DNA of 64,000 bases from Bactrocera neohumeralis (taxonomy: Eukaryota; Arthropoda; Insecta; Diptera; Tephritidae). Of the stretch, positions 11,205 through 22,969 are shown one piece after another. Each line of letters starts with the position of its first letter. Within the stretch, counting starts at the first letter, position 1. The notes beneath the pieces are model-generated. The model did not search any database. It was not told where the DNA came from and worked only from the letters and a program-made list of their open reading frames with translations. The stretch lies in contig NC_065923.1 of the NCBI RefSeq assembly GCF_024586455.1, forward strand, positions 40,348,370-40,412,369, in the 5' to 3' direction. The position numbers and the translations under genes were made by a program.

Positions 11205-12005
11205 GGAAAGAAAAATAATCCAATGGAATTTGCAAATATGTTATATGGAAAGTAGGCGTGGTTGTAGTCTGATTTTGTCCACACTATGTTATATGAATGT
11301 AATAAGAATGCTACGACCTAAATTTAGTCGCAATCGTTCAGTCGGGTCTCGAGATATGTGATTTCATTAAAAAGTGGACGGTGCCACGCCCATCGTCCAA
11401 TTTTCAAGCCAGCTCCTATAAAGCTCTCATACCACCTCGGGCATAAAATTCAATGTCTTTGGCTTATTTAGTTATATTTTTGGGGAGTGTGCGGGGTTAT
11501 CCTCCGATTTCACCCATTTTCACACTGTCGGTAGAAGTTCTTATTAAATTTGTACTCAGCAAATTTGGTTGTTGTAGCTTAAATGGTTTAAGAGATACGT
11601 ACATTAAACCTATCAGAGGGCGGTGCCACGTCCACTTTTCCAAATTTTTTGACCACAGGTGCCTCTTGTTGCTGCGATCCCCTGTGCCAAATTAGTGTTC
11701 TATATCATAATTTTGTGCTTAGTTATGGCACTTTATAGATTTTCGGTTAATGGCGATTTGTGGGCGTGGCAGTGGTCCGATTACATCCATCTACAAAGCC
11801 GTACTTTTTTTGCCAAGGAACGCGCTTACTAAGTTTCATCAAGATCTCTCAATTTTTAATCAAGTTACGGCTTGCTAAGTGGACAATGGGCATTACATTT
11901 CTCATAATTAGGGGAAACCCATATCTCGGGACCTGCTCGACCAATTTCAAACAATTTCGGAATGTGACCATATTCTAAAATTCGTATCTTAAGAGTGCGA
12001 AAATT
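11205..12005. repeat. Dispersed repeat family A, two copies head to head
   Basis: From about 11205 to 11880 the family A motifs appear in reverse order and complement ('gtgggcgtggcagtgg' near 11760, 'aagtaggcgtggttgtagtc' near 11250). From about 11881 they switch to forward orientation ('ccatatctcgggacctgctc' near 11920). The junction is an inversion or the abutment of two independent insertions. Confidence 0.6.
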
Positions 12006-12009
12006 GACG

Positions 12010-12750
12010 AATCGGCCTCAACACCCGCGCCGTTAGTTCTGCTTTCTCCAGACTGGACAAGGAAGCAAAGCAAATGGGTCTGGTAGTGAACGAGGGCAAG
12101 ACGAAATATCTCCTGTCATCAAACAAATAGTCGTCGCACTCGCGACTTGGCTCTCACGTCACTGTTGACAGTTATAACTTTGAAGTTGTAGATAGTTTCG
12201 TATATTTGGGAACCAGCATAAACACCACCAACAATGTCAGCCTGGAAATCCAATGCAGGATAACTCTTGCCAACAGGTGCTACTTCGGACTGAGTAGGCA
12301 AAGTCCTCTCTCGACGAACAAAAACCAAACTCTATAAGTCGCTCATAATTTCCGTCCTGCTATATGGTGCAGAGGCTTGGACGATGACATCAACTGATGA
12401 GTCGACGTTAAGAGTTTTCTGCGAAAGATTTATGGTCCTTTGCGCATTGGCCACGGCGAATATCGCATTCGATGGAACGATGAGCTGTACGAGATATACG
12501 ACATTGACACAGTTCAGCGTATTAAAAGACAGCGGCTACGCTGGCTAGGTCATGTTCTCCGGATGGACGAAAACACTCCAGCTTTGAAAGTATTCGACGC
12601 AGTACCCGCCGGGGAAGCAGAGGAAGAGGAAGACCTCCACTCCCTTGGAAGGACCAGGTGGAGAAGGACCTGGCTACGCTTGGAATATCCAATTGGCGCC
12701 ACGTAGCGAAAAGAAGAAACGACTGGCGCGCTGTTGTTTGTCGTTAACTG
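12010..12750 (+). mobile_element. RTE-like LINE fragment (copy 3)
   Basis: It spans the end of the reverse transcriptase and the C-terminal tail, in several frames. The pieces are MGLVVNEGKTKYLL, then VDSFVYLGTSINTTNN, LEIQ-RITLANRCYFGLS, then FGPLRIG, WNDELYEIYDIDTVQRIKRQ, RLRWLGHVLRMDENTPALKV and a Pro/Gly/Arg-rich end. The frameshifts mean it is dead. It starts internally, consistent with 5' truncation. Confidence 0.8.
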
Positions 12751-12784
12751 ATATGATCACTACCTACTACTACGACCTAACCTA

Positions 12785-13170
12785 ACATATCACTAACTAA
12801 TATCACTTCTACTGGGTGTCAGGCCACACAGGCTTAGAAAGCAATGAAATAGTGGACGAGATTGCCAAGAATGGTGTACGGCTAACATGATCAAAATTCC
12901 TTGACCCATGCATTGTCTATACGATGATCTGGACAGAACTATGGTTAAGAAAATCAATACCCGTTGGAACGAGCTACCTGGATGCAAAACTGCAAAAGTC
13001 ATGTGCAAAACGGTAAATCGGAAGTACACAAAATTAGATAGAATAGACTGTAGGAACATGATCGGAATACTAACTGCTCACTGTCTGGTGGCTACACACG
13101 CCCGTAGAATGGGGCTGACAGATCGAGAAGACTGGAGGAAATGTCTAGAGCAAGCAAGATAGACAGTAGT
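12785..13170 (+). mobile_element. LINE fragment with RNase H end and C-terminal region
   Basis: The frame at 12811-12890 reads FYWVSGHTGLESNEIVDEIA, the 'GHxGxxGNExADxLA' end of a retrotransposon RNase H domain. It is followed in another frame by INTRWNELPGCKTAK and MIGILTAHCLVATHARRMGL, the usual segment after RNase H in I/R1/LOA-type LINEs. Jockey-clade elements lack this domain, so it is a different lineage from the jockey scraps at 39.5, 45.2 and 53.8 kb. Confidence 0.7.
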
Positions 13171-15345
13171 CTATTAGTGAGGATAATTTGTCAAATAAAA
13201 GGGTTTTCCATACAAGAACTTGATTTTGAGGGTCTAATGGCCGTATATACAGACAGACCAACTTGGCTTAATCGATCCAACTTTTCACATTCAATTACGT
13301 ATAAATATACTTTATAGAAACTCCAACATTTCTTTTTTGATGTCAAACCATCGTCGCAAACTTAACATGTCCTGCTTGGGATTTAATAAAAAAATCAGTA
13401 TTGGCGCGGGTATTAGAGAAAATGGTGATATCTATCACAAATAACTCCGAACTCCATAACTTTCCAGAAAGCGAAATTCGATATTTGAGTTGCAAGAGGC
13501 TTGCGCCAAACCTAACATTCAACACACATCATTCTAGATAACAAACCCAATAACTTTTCGTCTTATATAGTAAATATTGCGAGTACGTTAGACATTCATA
13601 TAATATACAGTTGATAGCGTATGGATGCAGTCGGTAAATTTAGTTCAAGGATGACGGTTGAGAGCAACCCTTGAATATGCGAAATTCGAGAGCCAATATA
13701 GTTTTTATTTTATTTGCACCGTGTCTTCCAATTTTTTACGCAACACTACTCACCGAAAAACGAGGTTATGAGGATGTGTGTAAGGCGGCATGTACCGAAT
13801 GGGAAAGAGTAAAGCAAACAAGAAATGTATGACAACAAATGAATAGCGAAACGAAAGTGCAGCAATAACGCAAACAAAACCTGCCACACATGAATATATA
13901 AAATAAAATACTTAAAACATGTGGCAAGGTGTGTGTAATACAAACCACCGAATAAAATGTGGAACAGGATGTGCAACAGAGCGCAAATGTAGTGTGGAGC
14001 AGCAGCAGAACGCAAAGACAACGAGCCGGTGTGCCAGCAAGCAAGCAGTCGGACGGGCAGGAAGGAAGCAGCGCCAAACGGCAGCAACACGTTTGTGGTT
14101 CGTTTGCTTGTCTATGTATTTTGGCTAGAATAACCACTTGTTTTGTTTTCCACTGCGTACATTTCTCTTCGCTACTTTTGCGCTGCTTATTTTTATTATA
14201 TTTTCCGCTTTTATTTCATTTTTTGCTGGTTTGATTTTCTTCTTTTGTGCTTTTGGTTTCATTTTGTGCTTTTGTAACATTTGAAAAGCGCCAACGTCAA
14301 AGGCAATAAAAGCATGAATGGTCGCATGAGCGGCAGAGGGGACGACACGAAAAAGTTAGGCAACACTCAAGCACAAACACACTCACACACACACGTGTAT
14401 ATATGGCTAAATTAAAATGAAGCCCCTCAAAGCGGCAGCACCCCTAGTGCTCCGCTAGTTCGGTTCCGGAGTGTGGCACTGGGATGCCTTCGAGCAGCGG
14501 ACAACAAAGGAAGCATCGTAATAGGTAATAAGCAACGCGTTTTCCCTACAACGCCACTACAAATCACAACGCGGCATAATGTAGCTGCTGCTGCTGCGCC
14601 GAGCCTTATTATTGTACGCTTGCAACAGCAGCGGCCGCTCAATGCGAATTGCAAACTTCCGCCGTGCGTCGCAAGCACCTGTTTAGGCATCGGCTTATTG
14701 CAGCTCCTATGAGCGCTTGTGTGTTGCTAGTTGCAGAGGCTTGCAATTCTTTTCACCACCTGCTTCTAGGCTGAACATACTCAGCGCAGAGACAAAAGCA
14801 CACAGCAAGTAATACGTTTCAGAATGGTCCCATTTCGGGCTTTATATTCGTTTTATTACGCAAAAGCAATAGTTTCAAAGACAAAGGACTGCAAATTAAA
14901 ATATTTCAACATGTGTCTGTGCAAAAAGACGAAAAAGTCAGCATAAATTCTGATGCCAAATAGCCCGTACCGAGTTTGAGCATAAAACAGAGAACTTAAG
15001 TTTGCTGAATAACAAAGCTGACGTCACTGCTTTTGTGTTAAACTAAGAAAGAAGTTGGTGTTTATCGATTCGATTTTTTAGGATTCTCACAGTCCACTTG
15101 TTTAAAAGTAAGCCGCAAGTTTCCACGAAACACCATCTCTCTTTCGCTGACATCTTCAAGGGTGTTCCAACCCCCTTAACAACTTATTTGTTCTACAATT
15201 AAAAAGAGCATTGCTGAATACCTATATAAATGCAATAAAAAAGGCTTCAGATACTACGAGAGCAAAGCCATAAACTCACATCTTACATACTAGTTTCCAA
15301 ACAAATAAAAATTACCAAGTAAAGACTATCGCTACCAGACACTAC
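13171..15345. other. Intergenic DNA, possibly unique and regulatory
   Basis: No gene or known repeat is recognised. The interval 13740-14820 is less AT-rich than its flanks, has CAG/CTG clusters (14583-14640) and is free of the transposon families. This is the kind of sequence that can hold enhancers, but nothing specific can be named. Its open frames on both strands are low-complexity and unconvincing. Confidence 0.4.
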
Positions 15346-15349
15346 TCTT

Positions 15350-16460
15350 TTTATCTGTGAATTTCTATAGTTCCGAAACACGACGAAAAGATATCTCGAC
15401 TAACAGAAGGGTTCAAGACGGGAGCATATTTTTCTATAACTGGGGCACAGCATATAGAATTTATGGAGGAAACACTTCTCCAGCCTATTAAACGACAGTG
15501 AAAGTGTAACATCAGAACACGATTCCCCAATCGATGACGATGGAAGAGTTGAACCATTGCCTAAAGAGGTTCGAATAGCAATCACCCACCTGAAGAACAG
15601 CAAAACGGCAGGGGTCGATGGATTGTCGACCGAGCTATTCAGATACGGCAGCGAAGAACTGACAAATGTTTAAGTTTCTTTGTCGGATATGGTCGGATAT
15701 AGATAGGTGCGCTCTGCTCAAACCACAAAAAGAGAGACCCCATAATTTGCACCAATTATAGGGGATGAGCCTCCTTAATATCCCATAAAAGATCTTATCG
15801 AGCGTAGTGAGTGAAAGACCGCCGGTAACAAACTGATTGGAACTTATTAGTGTGGCTTTAGACCTAAAAAATCGAATGTGGACTAGATCTTCACCAAATC
15901 TTGTAAAAGATCCGTGAAAAGAATATCTACACACACCACCCCTTCGTCGATTTTAAAGCTGCTTTTGGCAGCACCAAAATTAGCCTTTATGCCACTATGT
16001 CTAAAATTGGTATCCCCACAAAACTAATACGGCTGTGTAAGCTGACGTTGAGCAATACCAAAAGGTCCGTCAGGATCGGTAAGGACCTCTTCGAGTTGTT
16101 CGATATCAAACGAGTTTTCAGACGAGGCGAGTTTCGAGAAAAAGGTTCTGCGGAAGATTTATGGTCGTTTACGCATTGGCAACGGCGAATACCGCAACCG
16201 ATGGAACGAAGAGCTGTTCGAGATATACGACGCCATTGACATAGTTCAGCGAATTAAGAGACAGCGGTTACGCTGGCTAGGTCATCTCGTCCGAATGGAT
16301 GAAAACACTCCAACTCTGAGAGCATTCGACGCAGTACCCGCCGAGGGAAGAAGACGAAGAGGAAGACCTCCACACCGAACAGCGAAAAGGAAGAACGACT
16401 GTGGCGCTCTTGTAAACTCGGTTATAACCGCATAAGCGGTGTCTTCGCCCATAAAAAAGA
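15350..16460 (+). mobile_element. RTE-like LINE fragment with reverse transcriptase (copy 4)
   Basis: The reverse-transcriptase region can be followed through several frameshifts. Around 15565-15665 it reads EVRIAITHLKNSKTAGVDGL then STELFRYGSEEL, the template-contact region before the catalytic motifs. At 15990-16120 it reads YATMSKIGIPTKLIRLCKLT. After a deletion come LRKIYGRLRIGNGEYRNRWN and RLRWLGHLVRMDENTPTLRA. It ends near 16440 with 'cataagcggtgtcttcgccc'. Multiple stops show it is dead. Confidence 0.8.
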
Positions 16461-17017
16461 AGAAGCTCAAAACTCTGCTTAAAGTAAGAATTGTACTTCT
16501 TAGGAATCTTGTGGAGATGTGTATCTCTCTGTTGTTGAAAATACACTATACCATAATATCATGGGTGACAGAAAGTAAAATTTTCAATTTTCGGCTACAT
16601 AACCTAAAAATGGTTAAATATACAAAAAAAGTAATTCATGGAATTCAAAGAGATTCCCCCTTTGAGCCTAAAACAAAATCTGCATGCCTTGTGGCGGTGA
16701 AGAGTTACGAATGCAGTCAAAGTAACTAACGCCAAGGTCGTATGACTGTTTTTATTGTTGTTGGCCAACTACTAATCTGTTGGTTTGTTGGTTTACTGGA
16801 ATTCGTAATTGTTGTTTTTGTCTTTACTTTTGCCACAATTCTTAGGTTTTCTGTGTCTCCCAGGCAGATTGCTTTCCACATGCCTGACTCCCCGCTACAT
16901 ACCCCCGCCAGCCAACCACTTGCCCGCTTGGTCGTTCGTTGCTTTTGCCATGCTGTCGCAAAGGATTTGTGGCAGCTGATGAGGTTGCAGGCTAAATTCC
17001 TTTTTCGCATTGTTTTC
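16461..17017. other. Intergenic DNA, nothing identified
   Basis: Long open frames exist on both strands of 16726-17086, but they overlap each other completely. One is a Val/Phe-rich translation and the other a Lys/Thr-rich one, with no recognisable motif. I treat the region as non-coding. Confidence 0.4.
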
Positions 17018-17456
17018 ATACTCTTGCAACATGTTGCTACAGAGTATAATAGTTTTATTCACCTAACGGTTGTATGTATCACCTAAAACTAAACGAGTTA
17101 TATATGTTTTATATAAATGATCAGAATGCCGAGACGAGTTGAAATCCGGGTGATGGGCGTGGAGCCGGCCACTTTTTATGAAATTACATTTCTCGGGACC
17201 CGACCGACCGATTTCGACTAAGTTCACTGCGCGATATACTTCTCATATTCCTTTGACACAGTGCGAAAATGGGCGAAATCGGACTACAACCACACATATT
17301 TCCCACAAGTTTAGTATATGTATATACAAGATTGCTTTGATTCTGATCCTCTGTTTAACGTTCCACATCTTAAGATATTTTCCTGACTTCGATTCCTGCA
17401 AGTTGCAAGATTATAAAATGTCCGGTTGCAACCGAACTTAGCGCTATCTTACTTGT
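17018..17456 (+). repeat. Dispersed repeat family A, short internally deleted copy
   Basis: Both ends of family A are present. The 5' end is 'catactcttgcaacatgttg' with 'cacctaacggttgtatgtat'. The 3' end is 'agttgcaagattataaaatg' with 'ggttgcaaccgaacttagc' and 'cttacttgtt'. Most of the middle is missing, including the GTCC tract. The complementary look of 'cttgcaac' and 'gttgcaag' near the two ends hints at a terminal inverted repeat. Confidence 0.65.
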
Positions 17457-18750
17457 TGCTTTTGTTTTTGGTTTCGGCTTTGTTGAACAACACAAATTAC
17501 AACAGCATACCAGGAATAAGCTTTTTCCACTTACGACTTTTCTTCCTAAACATTTGATGAATTCTCAACTTTGGGTTTTTCTGCTGTTCTCTGGCTCATT
17601 TGCAAGCAATCTTTTGCGGTGTTCTTTCTTAAGTTGTTTCTGTTGTTTCATCCCGTATTTTATGAATGTATGTAAGTAGTTGTGCAGTCGTAAGCGGATA
17701 GTAATTTTTCGGTCAAGGCGGAATTCAAGTGGAATTGGCTAATCTTCGTTTCAAGTCGCGGAAATAATGTGGCTTCTCGATTTACTTTCGTGTAATGCGA
17801 AAGCTGATGCTGTCTTTATTTAAATTTAATATTTGCTTTGTGTAATTGGATTACACACCGGAAAATGTCATGAAAGGCAAACTGCACCGACTTAGTCCTA
17901 ACACACTCAAAAGTGGAGGCTTTTAGAATAATCAAGATTACGTCACAATACTTATATCCTCCATCAATTTCTTTATTTGCCAGTTCTGATAAATGCTAGA
18001 GTATTAGAAAATATCTCTGTTTAACCTGCTGTAGTGGCTAAACCTTTAGGACAGTCTGCTTCATCACTTAGGACCTTAAATGCGTTTTTCGAAACCAGAC
18101 TTTCAAAGCCGGACGACGATAGTACTCGGAGACTATCGTACATATCCACTTCAAATTTTAACTGTGGCTTCATGGCATTATTATCTAGTAAACTACATAG
18201 AATTTTATATGCATTAAGGAAGCTTTTTTGTAAACAATTTATTAAAGTAAAGATACTCTAGGAAGTAGTGCTTGAACAAGCCAGTTCTTCAAAAATCCTA
18301 TGTACCCGATTTTTTCGCAGCTTAATCTGAATTACCTATATCATCTATATACATACATAGATAAGTTTAAGTGTATTTGAATAAGTGTTTGAACCCTCCA
18401 GTTTGTGAGACCCCTGATTTAGACTTTAATGAAAATTGGTAACAACGAATGTTAACTTGACTGACGGTAAATAGTTGTGTTGAAGAGAGAGAGTTTAAAC
18501 GACGAGGGTAACTGTAAAATCTGGAGATATATTCAAAGTTTGCGTCCGTTCCAAAATAATTCATGAGATCATTAGGTCACTAAAGCTTCAGCCAACAGCA
18601 AGACGGTATTACTAAAATGTCTTAGGCAAAGTGAGTTCAGCGGGCATAGGCCCGCATACTGTTATGAAAAATAATGATCAAAGAAGAAATTATCAAGAGA
18701 GAAATGAGAGCATGCAATAACCACCACCTGTCGTCATTTTTGTGCACAGA
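17457..18750. other. AT-rich intergenic DNA, nothing identified
   Basis: No coding sequence, RNA gene or known repeat is recognised. The short open frames at 18034-18261 (+) and 18367-18564 (-) have no supporting features. Confidence 0.4.
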
Positions 18751-18754
18751 ATAC

Positions 18755-18965
18755 TCTGTTAAGCTTGCCGTTATGTTTGGAATATTTGATGATCAGTGTG
18801 ACGAGTTGAGTCGATTTAACCATGTCCGTCTGTGGATTTTTTTCTCCCTAAGAAGCTGCTCATTTGTCGGAAGCGTCAATATCGGATCTCTATAGGTTAC
18901 AGCCATACAAACTGGGTTACGTATTAAGCACTTGTATGGAATTTTTTTTATTTGACAAGATACCT
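18755..18965 (+). repeat. Dispersed repeat family B, copy 3
   Basis: It has 'gttatgtttggaatatttga' leading into 'accatgtccgtctgtgg', 'aagaagctgctcatttgtcg', 'atatcggatctctat' and 'ccatacaaactgg', in the family B order. It is truncated at the right. Confidence 0.6.
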
Positions 18966-19059
18966 AGGTTGCCTTTTATAGTTTGGTATTTGGCGATTCT
19001 AGCTTTTCATCTTTGATGTTATACTACATACTCAGAACGTTTTGATATACGAGTGCTAT

Positions 19060-20240
19060 TTGTGTTGTTCACAGTAACCTTAAATATTCATTCCGAACAA
19101 AAAATTTAATTCAATCGTGAATATTTTATTTACAGTAACTTAAAATATTCATCTCAGCCAAAAAATGGAATTCAATCGTGAACATTTTCCTGTCATTATT
19201 TTTTACAAATTTCGACGTGGATTCAGCAACATGAACTCGATCGATGAACTTAATTCAAGTTTTGGCTTTGAAGGGCCATTAAGGACCAATTTTTATCGAT
19301 GGCATGGTGAATTCAATCGAGTCGTCGATCACTCCAAGACGAATTTCATGAAGGTCGTCCAAAATCAATTGTTGTTCCGGAAACTATTGATGTTGAGCGC
19401 AAACTGATACGGCAAGATCCTCATGTGACCCATCCTAATATGGAGACAACTTTAGTGCATTAGTGGGAGCAGGATATATTCAATATTGCCTTAACATTTT
19501 ATTATGAAAAAAATTTTCACATTGGATTCCACACAATTTATCAATAATTCAAAAACAGGCTCGTGTCGATTGGTCGAGAGAAATGTTACAAAAATACCAT
19601 AGCGGGGCTTCGAAATACGTCTATGACACCATGACAGATAACAAATCTTGGATTTTCGCGCATGAGCCCGAAAGTAAACATAAGTCGACTGAATGGCTGT
19701 TTCCAGTTTAGCCGAATTCTCACACACGAAGTACTTCCAAGCAAAAAGTTACACCAGAACAACGCATAGCAGTAAATTTTGTCTGGTACACAATCATTTG
19801 TTTGTCAGTTGTCTTCCAAAAAATGAGGAAAACCAACCGCCGAAGACGGATCACTCTTTATCAAGACAGTGCGAGCACTCACACATCGACTGAATCCACT
19901 GCATTTTCCAGGACACAAAACAACAATTTGATAAGTCATTCATCGTATAGTCTTGACTTGCGATCGAATGTCTTCTTTTTATTCTCGTATCTTCTGGAAA
20001 TTTGTCCCAGATTATTGTACAATTTAAGGGTATACACTGTCTTAGACATTCCTGCTAACAGGATTTATTACTGTTTTGAGACCAATGAAGATGCTCGCTG
20101 AAGCTCTTTGAGACATTTACAGACTTGTTGTTCTAAATTCGATATTTGACGCCATTCCAGCGGGTTTTTTTACTTCCATAAGCTTTGATAAACTTTTCGA
20201 AGATAAAATTACTTCATCTTCTTTAACAAAATTTCGTTCC
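19060..20240 (+). pseudogene. Degenerate, near full-length mariner element (lineage 5)
   Basis: The transposase starts at 19165 with MEFNREHFPVIIFYKFRRGF then a helix-turn-helix region (NMNSIDELNSSFGFEGPL). Frameshifted pieces follow: FIIHNLSIIQKQARVDW-like text near 19530-19580, YDTMTDNKSWIFAHEPESK near 19620 (first catalytic Asp region), QKMRKTNRRRRITLYQDSAS with THTSTESTAFSRTQNNNLIS at 19810-19940 (second Asp in YQDSAS), and HSSYSLDLRSNVFFLFSYLL, where the expected SPDLAPNDFFLF has lost residues. The whole coding length (about 1 kb) is represented, but several frameshifts and stops make it inactive. Confidence 0.85.
19071..19192 (+). repeat. 61-bp tandem duplication over the mariner start
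   Basis: Bases 19071-19131 and 19132-19192 are imperfect copies ('acagtaacc/ttaaatattcat...' and 'acagtaac/ttaaaatattcat...', both ending 'caatcgtgaaNattttNNt'). The second copy holds the transposase ATG. In the first the ATG has become 'ttt' followed by a stop. Confidence 0.8.
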
Positions 20241-20815
20241 AATTACTACACACTTCACCGATTTCGTATAACAACCACTCTCAAACGGTATTCTGCAGCA
20301 ATTATGAATTGTTGATCAATTAACTTTCCTACAGGGTGCTTTTCTGTTTGCTAGTTTTTGTTAGCATTTGCTGTTGTCTCATCTCTCCAAATGTATAAAA
20401 ACATATTTCAGGATTAGTACAATAACGAGCCCGTTATTGATTGAATGAGGCAGGTTTGCCGCAGGAGATTGCTTTAGTGGCCGGCAACAAAGAACGGACA
20501 AGGTAAAATATTTTCCAACTACACACACACACACACGCACTGTGATAATTGCTCAACAGTAAAACGGATGAATGCAATGAATGCTGAAAATGGGTAAGCA
20601 ATAAGTTGAGTCCGTATCTGTGGCCAGAAGCTAAACTAGCAGTTTCGATTTGAATTCTGATGAGGTTGCCGCACCACACCGCCGCAGACGGAATTTTACG
20701 ATTTCAATTTATCTACAACGTACAGTGCACAAGTAAATGCAAAACCAACAACAACAGCGGCATTAGAACCAACCAGGGTCAATGAGGCACACATCGGTTG
20801 CAGGTATATGGTATG

Positions 20816-20859
<44 letters not shown>

Positions 20860-21495
20860 AAAATAATCAGGTATAATAGAAATGAAGGCTTCGGCATTCA
20901 TTGGCATTGGATAACTTGCGATTAGTCATCTTAAATAGCAACAAAATAAGATGCCAACAAATCGGAGGATTTATATAAGCGTGCAGTGTGGCGCAAGAGT
21001 AGCAGAGGTAAACTGTCCTCAAACGTGTTGTTGTGAAATTCATTCGCAGTGCAGAAGTAAATCCGAAATTGTTACGTATTTTGTTGTTGGTAGTATTGGG
21101 AATCCCTTTTATTAAATGGATAATTGAATGAAAATGACTTTTGGCAAAAATAATTTATTAATTGAAATTTGAATTGTTATTTATCTGAAATACTTTTAGC
21201 TCTGCTGCTCCACTACGAGTATGCAAAAACGAAGAGTAAATGTATCGAGTGCTATCGAAGAGGATATTTACATATTCGAAATACATAGGTTTGCGGACAT
21301 TTGAAGTGGGATTGAGAAATAAAAGCTTTTTACTGCGCTTTTGAATGTCGGAAACAATTTCTGTAGAAATAAAAGCAATAGAAACAAATTAAAAATAGAA
21401 GCAGTATTGAGTATACGATATTTATATAGCACAAACATTAGGGATGTTCATAATTTTTTTTTTACCGCAAAAACAAAATTTCCAACGATAAAACT
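20241..21495. other. Intergenic DNA with a long GT microsatellite
   Basis: No gene identified. A TATATAAG at about 20972, preceding transcribed-looking sequence, could be a TATA box, but no coding sequence follows on the + strand. Confidence 0.4.
20821..20856 (+). repeat. (GT)n microsatellite
   Basis: About 18 uninterrupted GT units, probably length-polymorphic. Confidence 0.95.
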
Positions 21496-21499
21496 CGAG

Positions 21500-21770
21500 T
21501 TCGACATCTTCTTCTTCTTTACTTGCTTACGCGTTTATAGCCGAGTTAACAACCGCGCGCCAGTAGTTCTCCCTTTTCGCTGTTTGGTGCCAATTGGGGA
21601 TACCAAGTGCAGCCAGATCCTTCTCCACCTGATCTCTCCAACGGTAGTGCAGGTTTTCCTGTTTCGCTGCTTCCACTGGCTAGTACTGAATCGAAAACCT
21701 TCAAAGCTGTAGTGTTCTCTTCCACCCGGACAATAAGACATAGCCAGCGCAGTCCGCTGTGTCTTGATTT
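21500..21770 (-). mobile_element. RTE-like LINE 3' fragment (copy 5)
   Basis: On the minus strand, TQRTALAMSYCPGGREHYSF with VGEIRWRRIWLHLVSPIGTK is a diverged version of the RTE-like C-terminal tail (compare RQRLRWLGHVVRMDE and RWRRTWLRLEYPIGA in the other copies). The 'ttgcttacgcgtttatagcc' at 21521 is the shared 3' end. It is older and more diverged than the copies at 25-26 kb. Confidence 0.65.
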
Positions 21771-22085
21771 TATATCTTGTTCCTATTCTGCGTCTTCGCC
21801 GCACACCCTAGAAAAGTGAGCCACACTTGTATAAGATTCGGTAGGCATGTGGAGCCTGGGGTCACGGCTAAAAGAGCGGAATCTTCAACGGAGCCACTCC
21901 GACATATACGGTTTAAGAGTTCGCTGAAGTCGGACTGCAACGTCTGTTCAGCAGAGATGCAAGCGGGCGTTGGTCTTGAAACAAGCGGCTCGCTATATGA
22001 ATGTGTATACAACTTAATACTACTCGCCTAGCGAGGTTGTGACCCATCACGTAGAAACCAACCCCATGAAAAAGAAACAACAACT
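21771..22085. other. Unclassified, possibly repetitive non-coding segment
   Basis: It ends with 'ctagcgaggttgtgacccat', 'cacgtagaaaccaacccc' and a short AAC-rich tail ('aaagaaacaacaact'). An AAC-rich tail is also seen at the jockey 3' ends in this window, so this may be a SINE-like or LINE-tail insertion. The open frames on both strands (about 80 codons) have no motif. Confidence 0.3.
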
Positions 22086-22369
22086 TAGGATGAAAAACCC
22101 CACTTTTGATGAGTTCGATATACTACGACAAAAATATTCAGTTAGTTAAGCCACCGATTAAGGTCTTGCTTGACTGTCGATAGATAATTATGTTCAAGAG
22201 AAAGTTAGAGCGACGAGGTTAGCTCTAGACTCTGAAGATATTAAGATATTATACTCTCTTCTGTTATCAGATTTTTTTCATTCAACAAATATTGAATCAA
22301 AAAGGCTTAGTAAAGCTCCTGGGTTAATATTTTCCTGTGTTTTTTCACTAGATTCATTCTTCAAATAGC

Positions 22370-22965
22370 CTGACTCCTTCTTCTTTCAACTATGAAAGAG
22401 TACAAGCTCTGGTGTAACTGCCGTCATTGGATCACAAAACCGGCAAAGATCTGTAGAACAGCATCCCAATCTCTACAAATGGTGATCTACTACTTGATGG
22501 CTTAAAATATCCCCGGGAAGAAAAATTAGTTGCTTGAACCGTTTTGCATTAAACTCTTCCAATAGCAGCTTCGCCTAGCGAAGGCGCATTTGTTGCCAGT
22601 AGCAATTTCTATAAGCTCTTTTCGTAGCTACTGTCGAAATACGAAACACACAGCAAAGAACGGATTTGATCTTATTGGTTGGATTGCCGCAGCTTACCTC
22701 GCCAGAAGATCGGCCATCTCATTGCCTTTGATACTAATGAAATTGTACCTGAAGCATCTTTTGACTATCACTTCGAATCACAATACGTTCCACGTGACAA
22801 TACTTTTCTAGAATAATTGGCGTAAACCGTAGCTTGAAAATAGCTGGAAAACCTGCAAATGAACTCTGACAGTTTGGTGAGTTGTACCACTATCCTAGCG
22901 CCAAATCGAATCTTTCTTTTACGATCCGTCAATATACCATTGCACAGTGCTCCATTTCGAAGTTC
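22370..22965 (-). mobile_element. LINE RNase H / C-terminal fragment
   Basis: The minus strand reads ISIKGNEMADLLARxAAA around 22680-22740, the GNExADxLA end of a LINE RNase H domain. It then runs through frameshifted C-terminal sequence (CRDWDAVLQIF-like near 22450). No active reading frame remains. Confidence 0.6.
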
Positions 22966-22969
22966 CCTA

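Noticed and set aside
13746..14137. 114- and 123-codon minus-strand frames overlapping each other
   Set aside because: Both are open over the same DNA in different frames and are rich in Cys/Leu/His. The pattern reflects base composition.
20972..21070. TATATAAG as promoter of a + strand gene
   Set aside because: No coding sequence or splice structure follows within reach, so there is nothing to attach it to.
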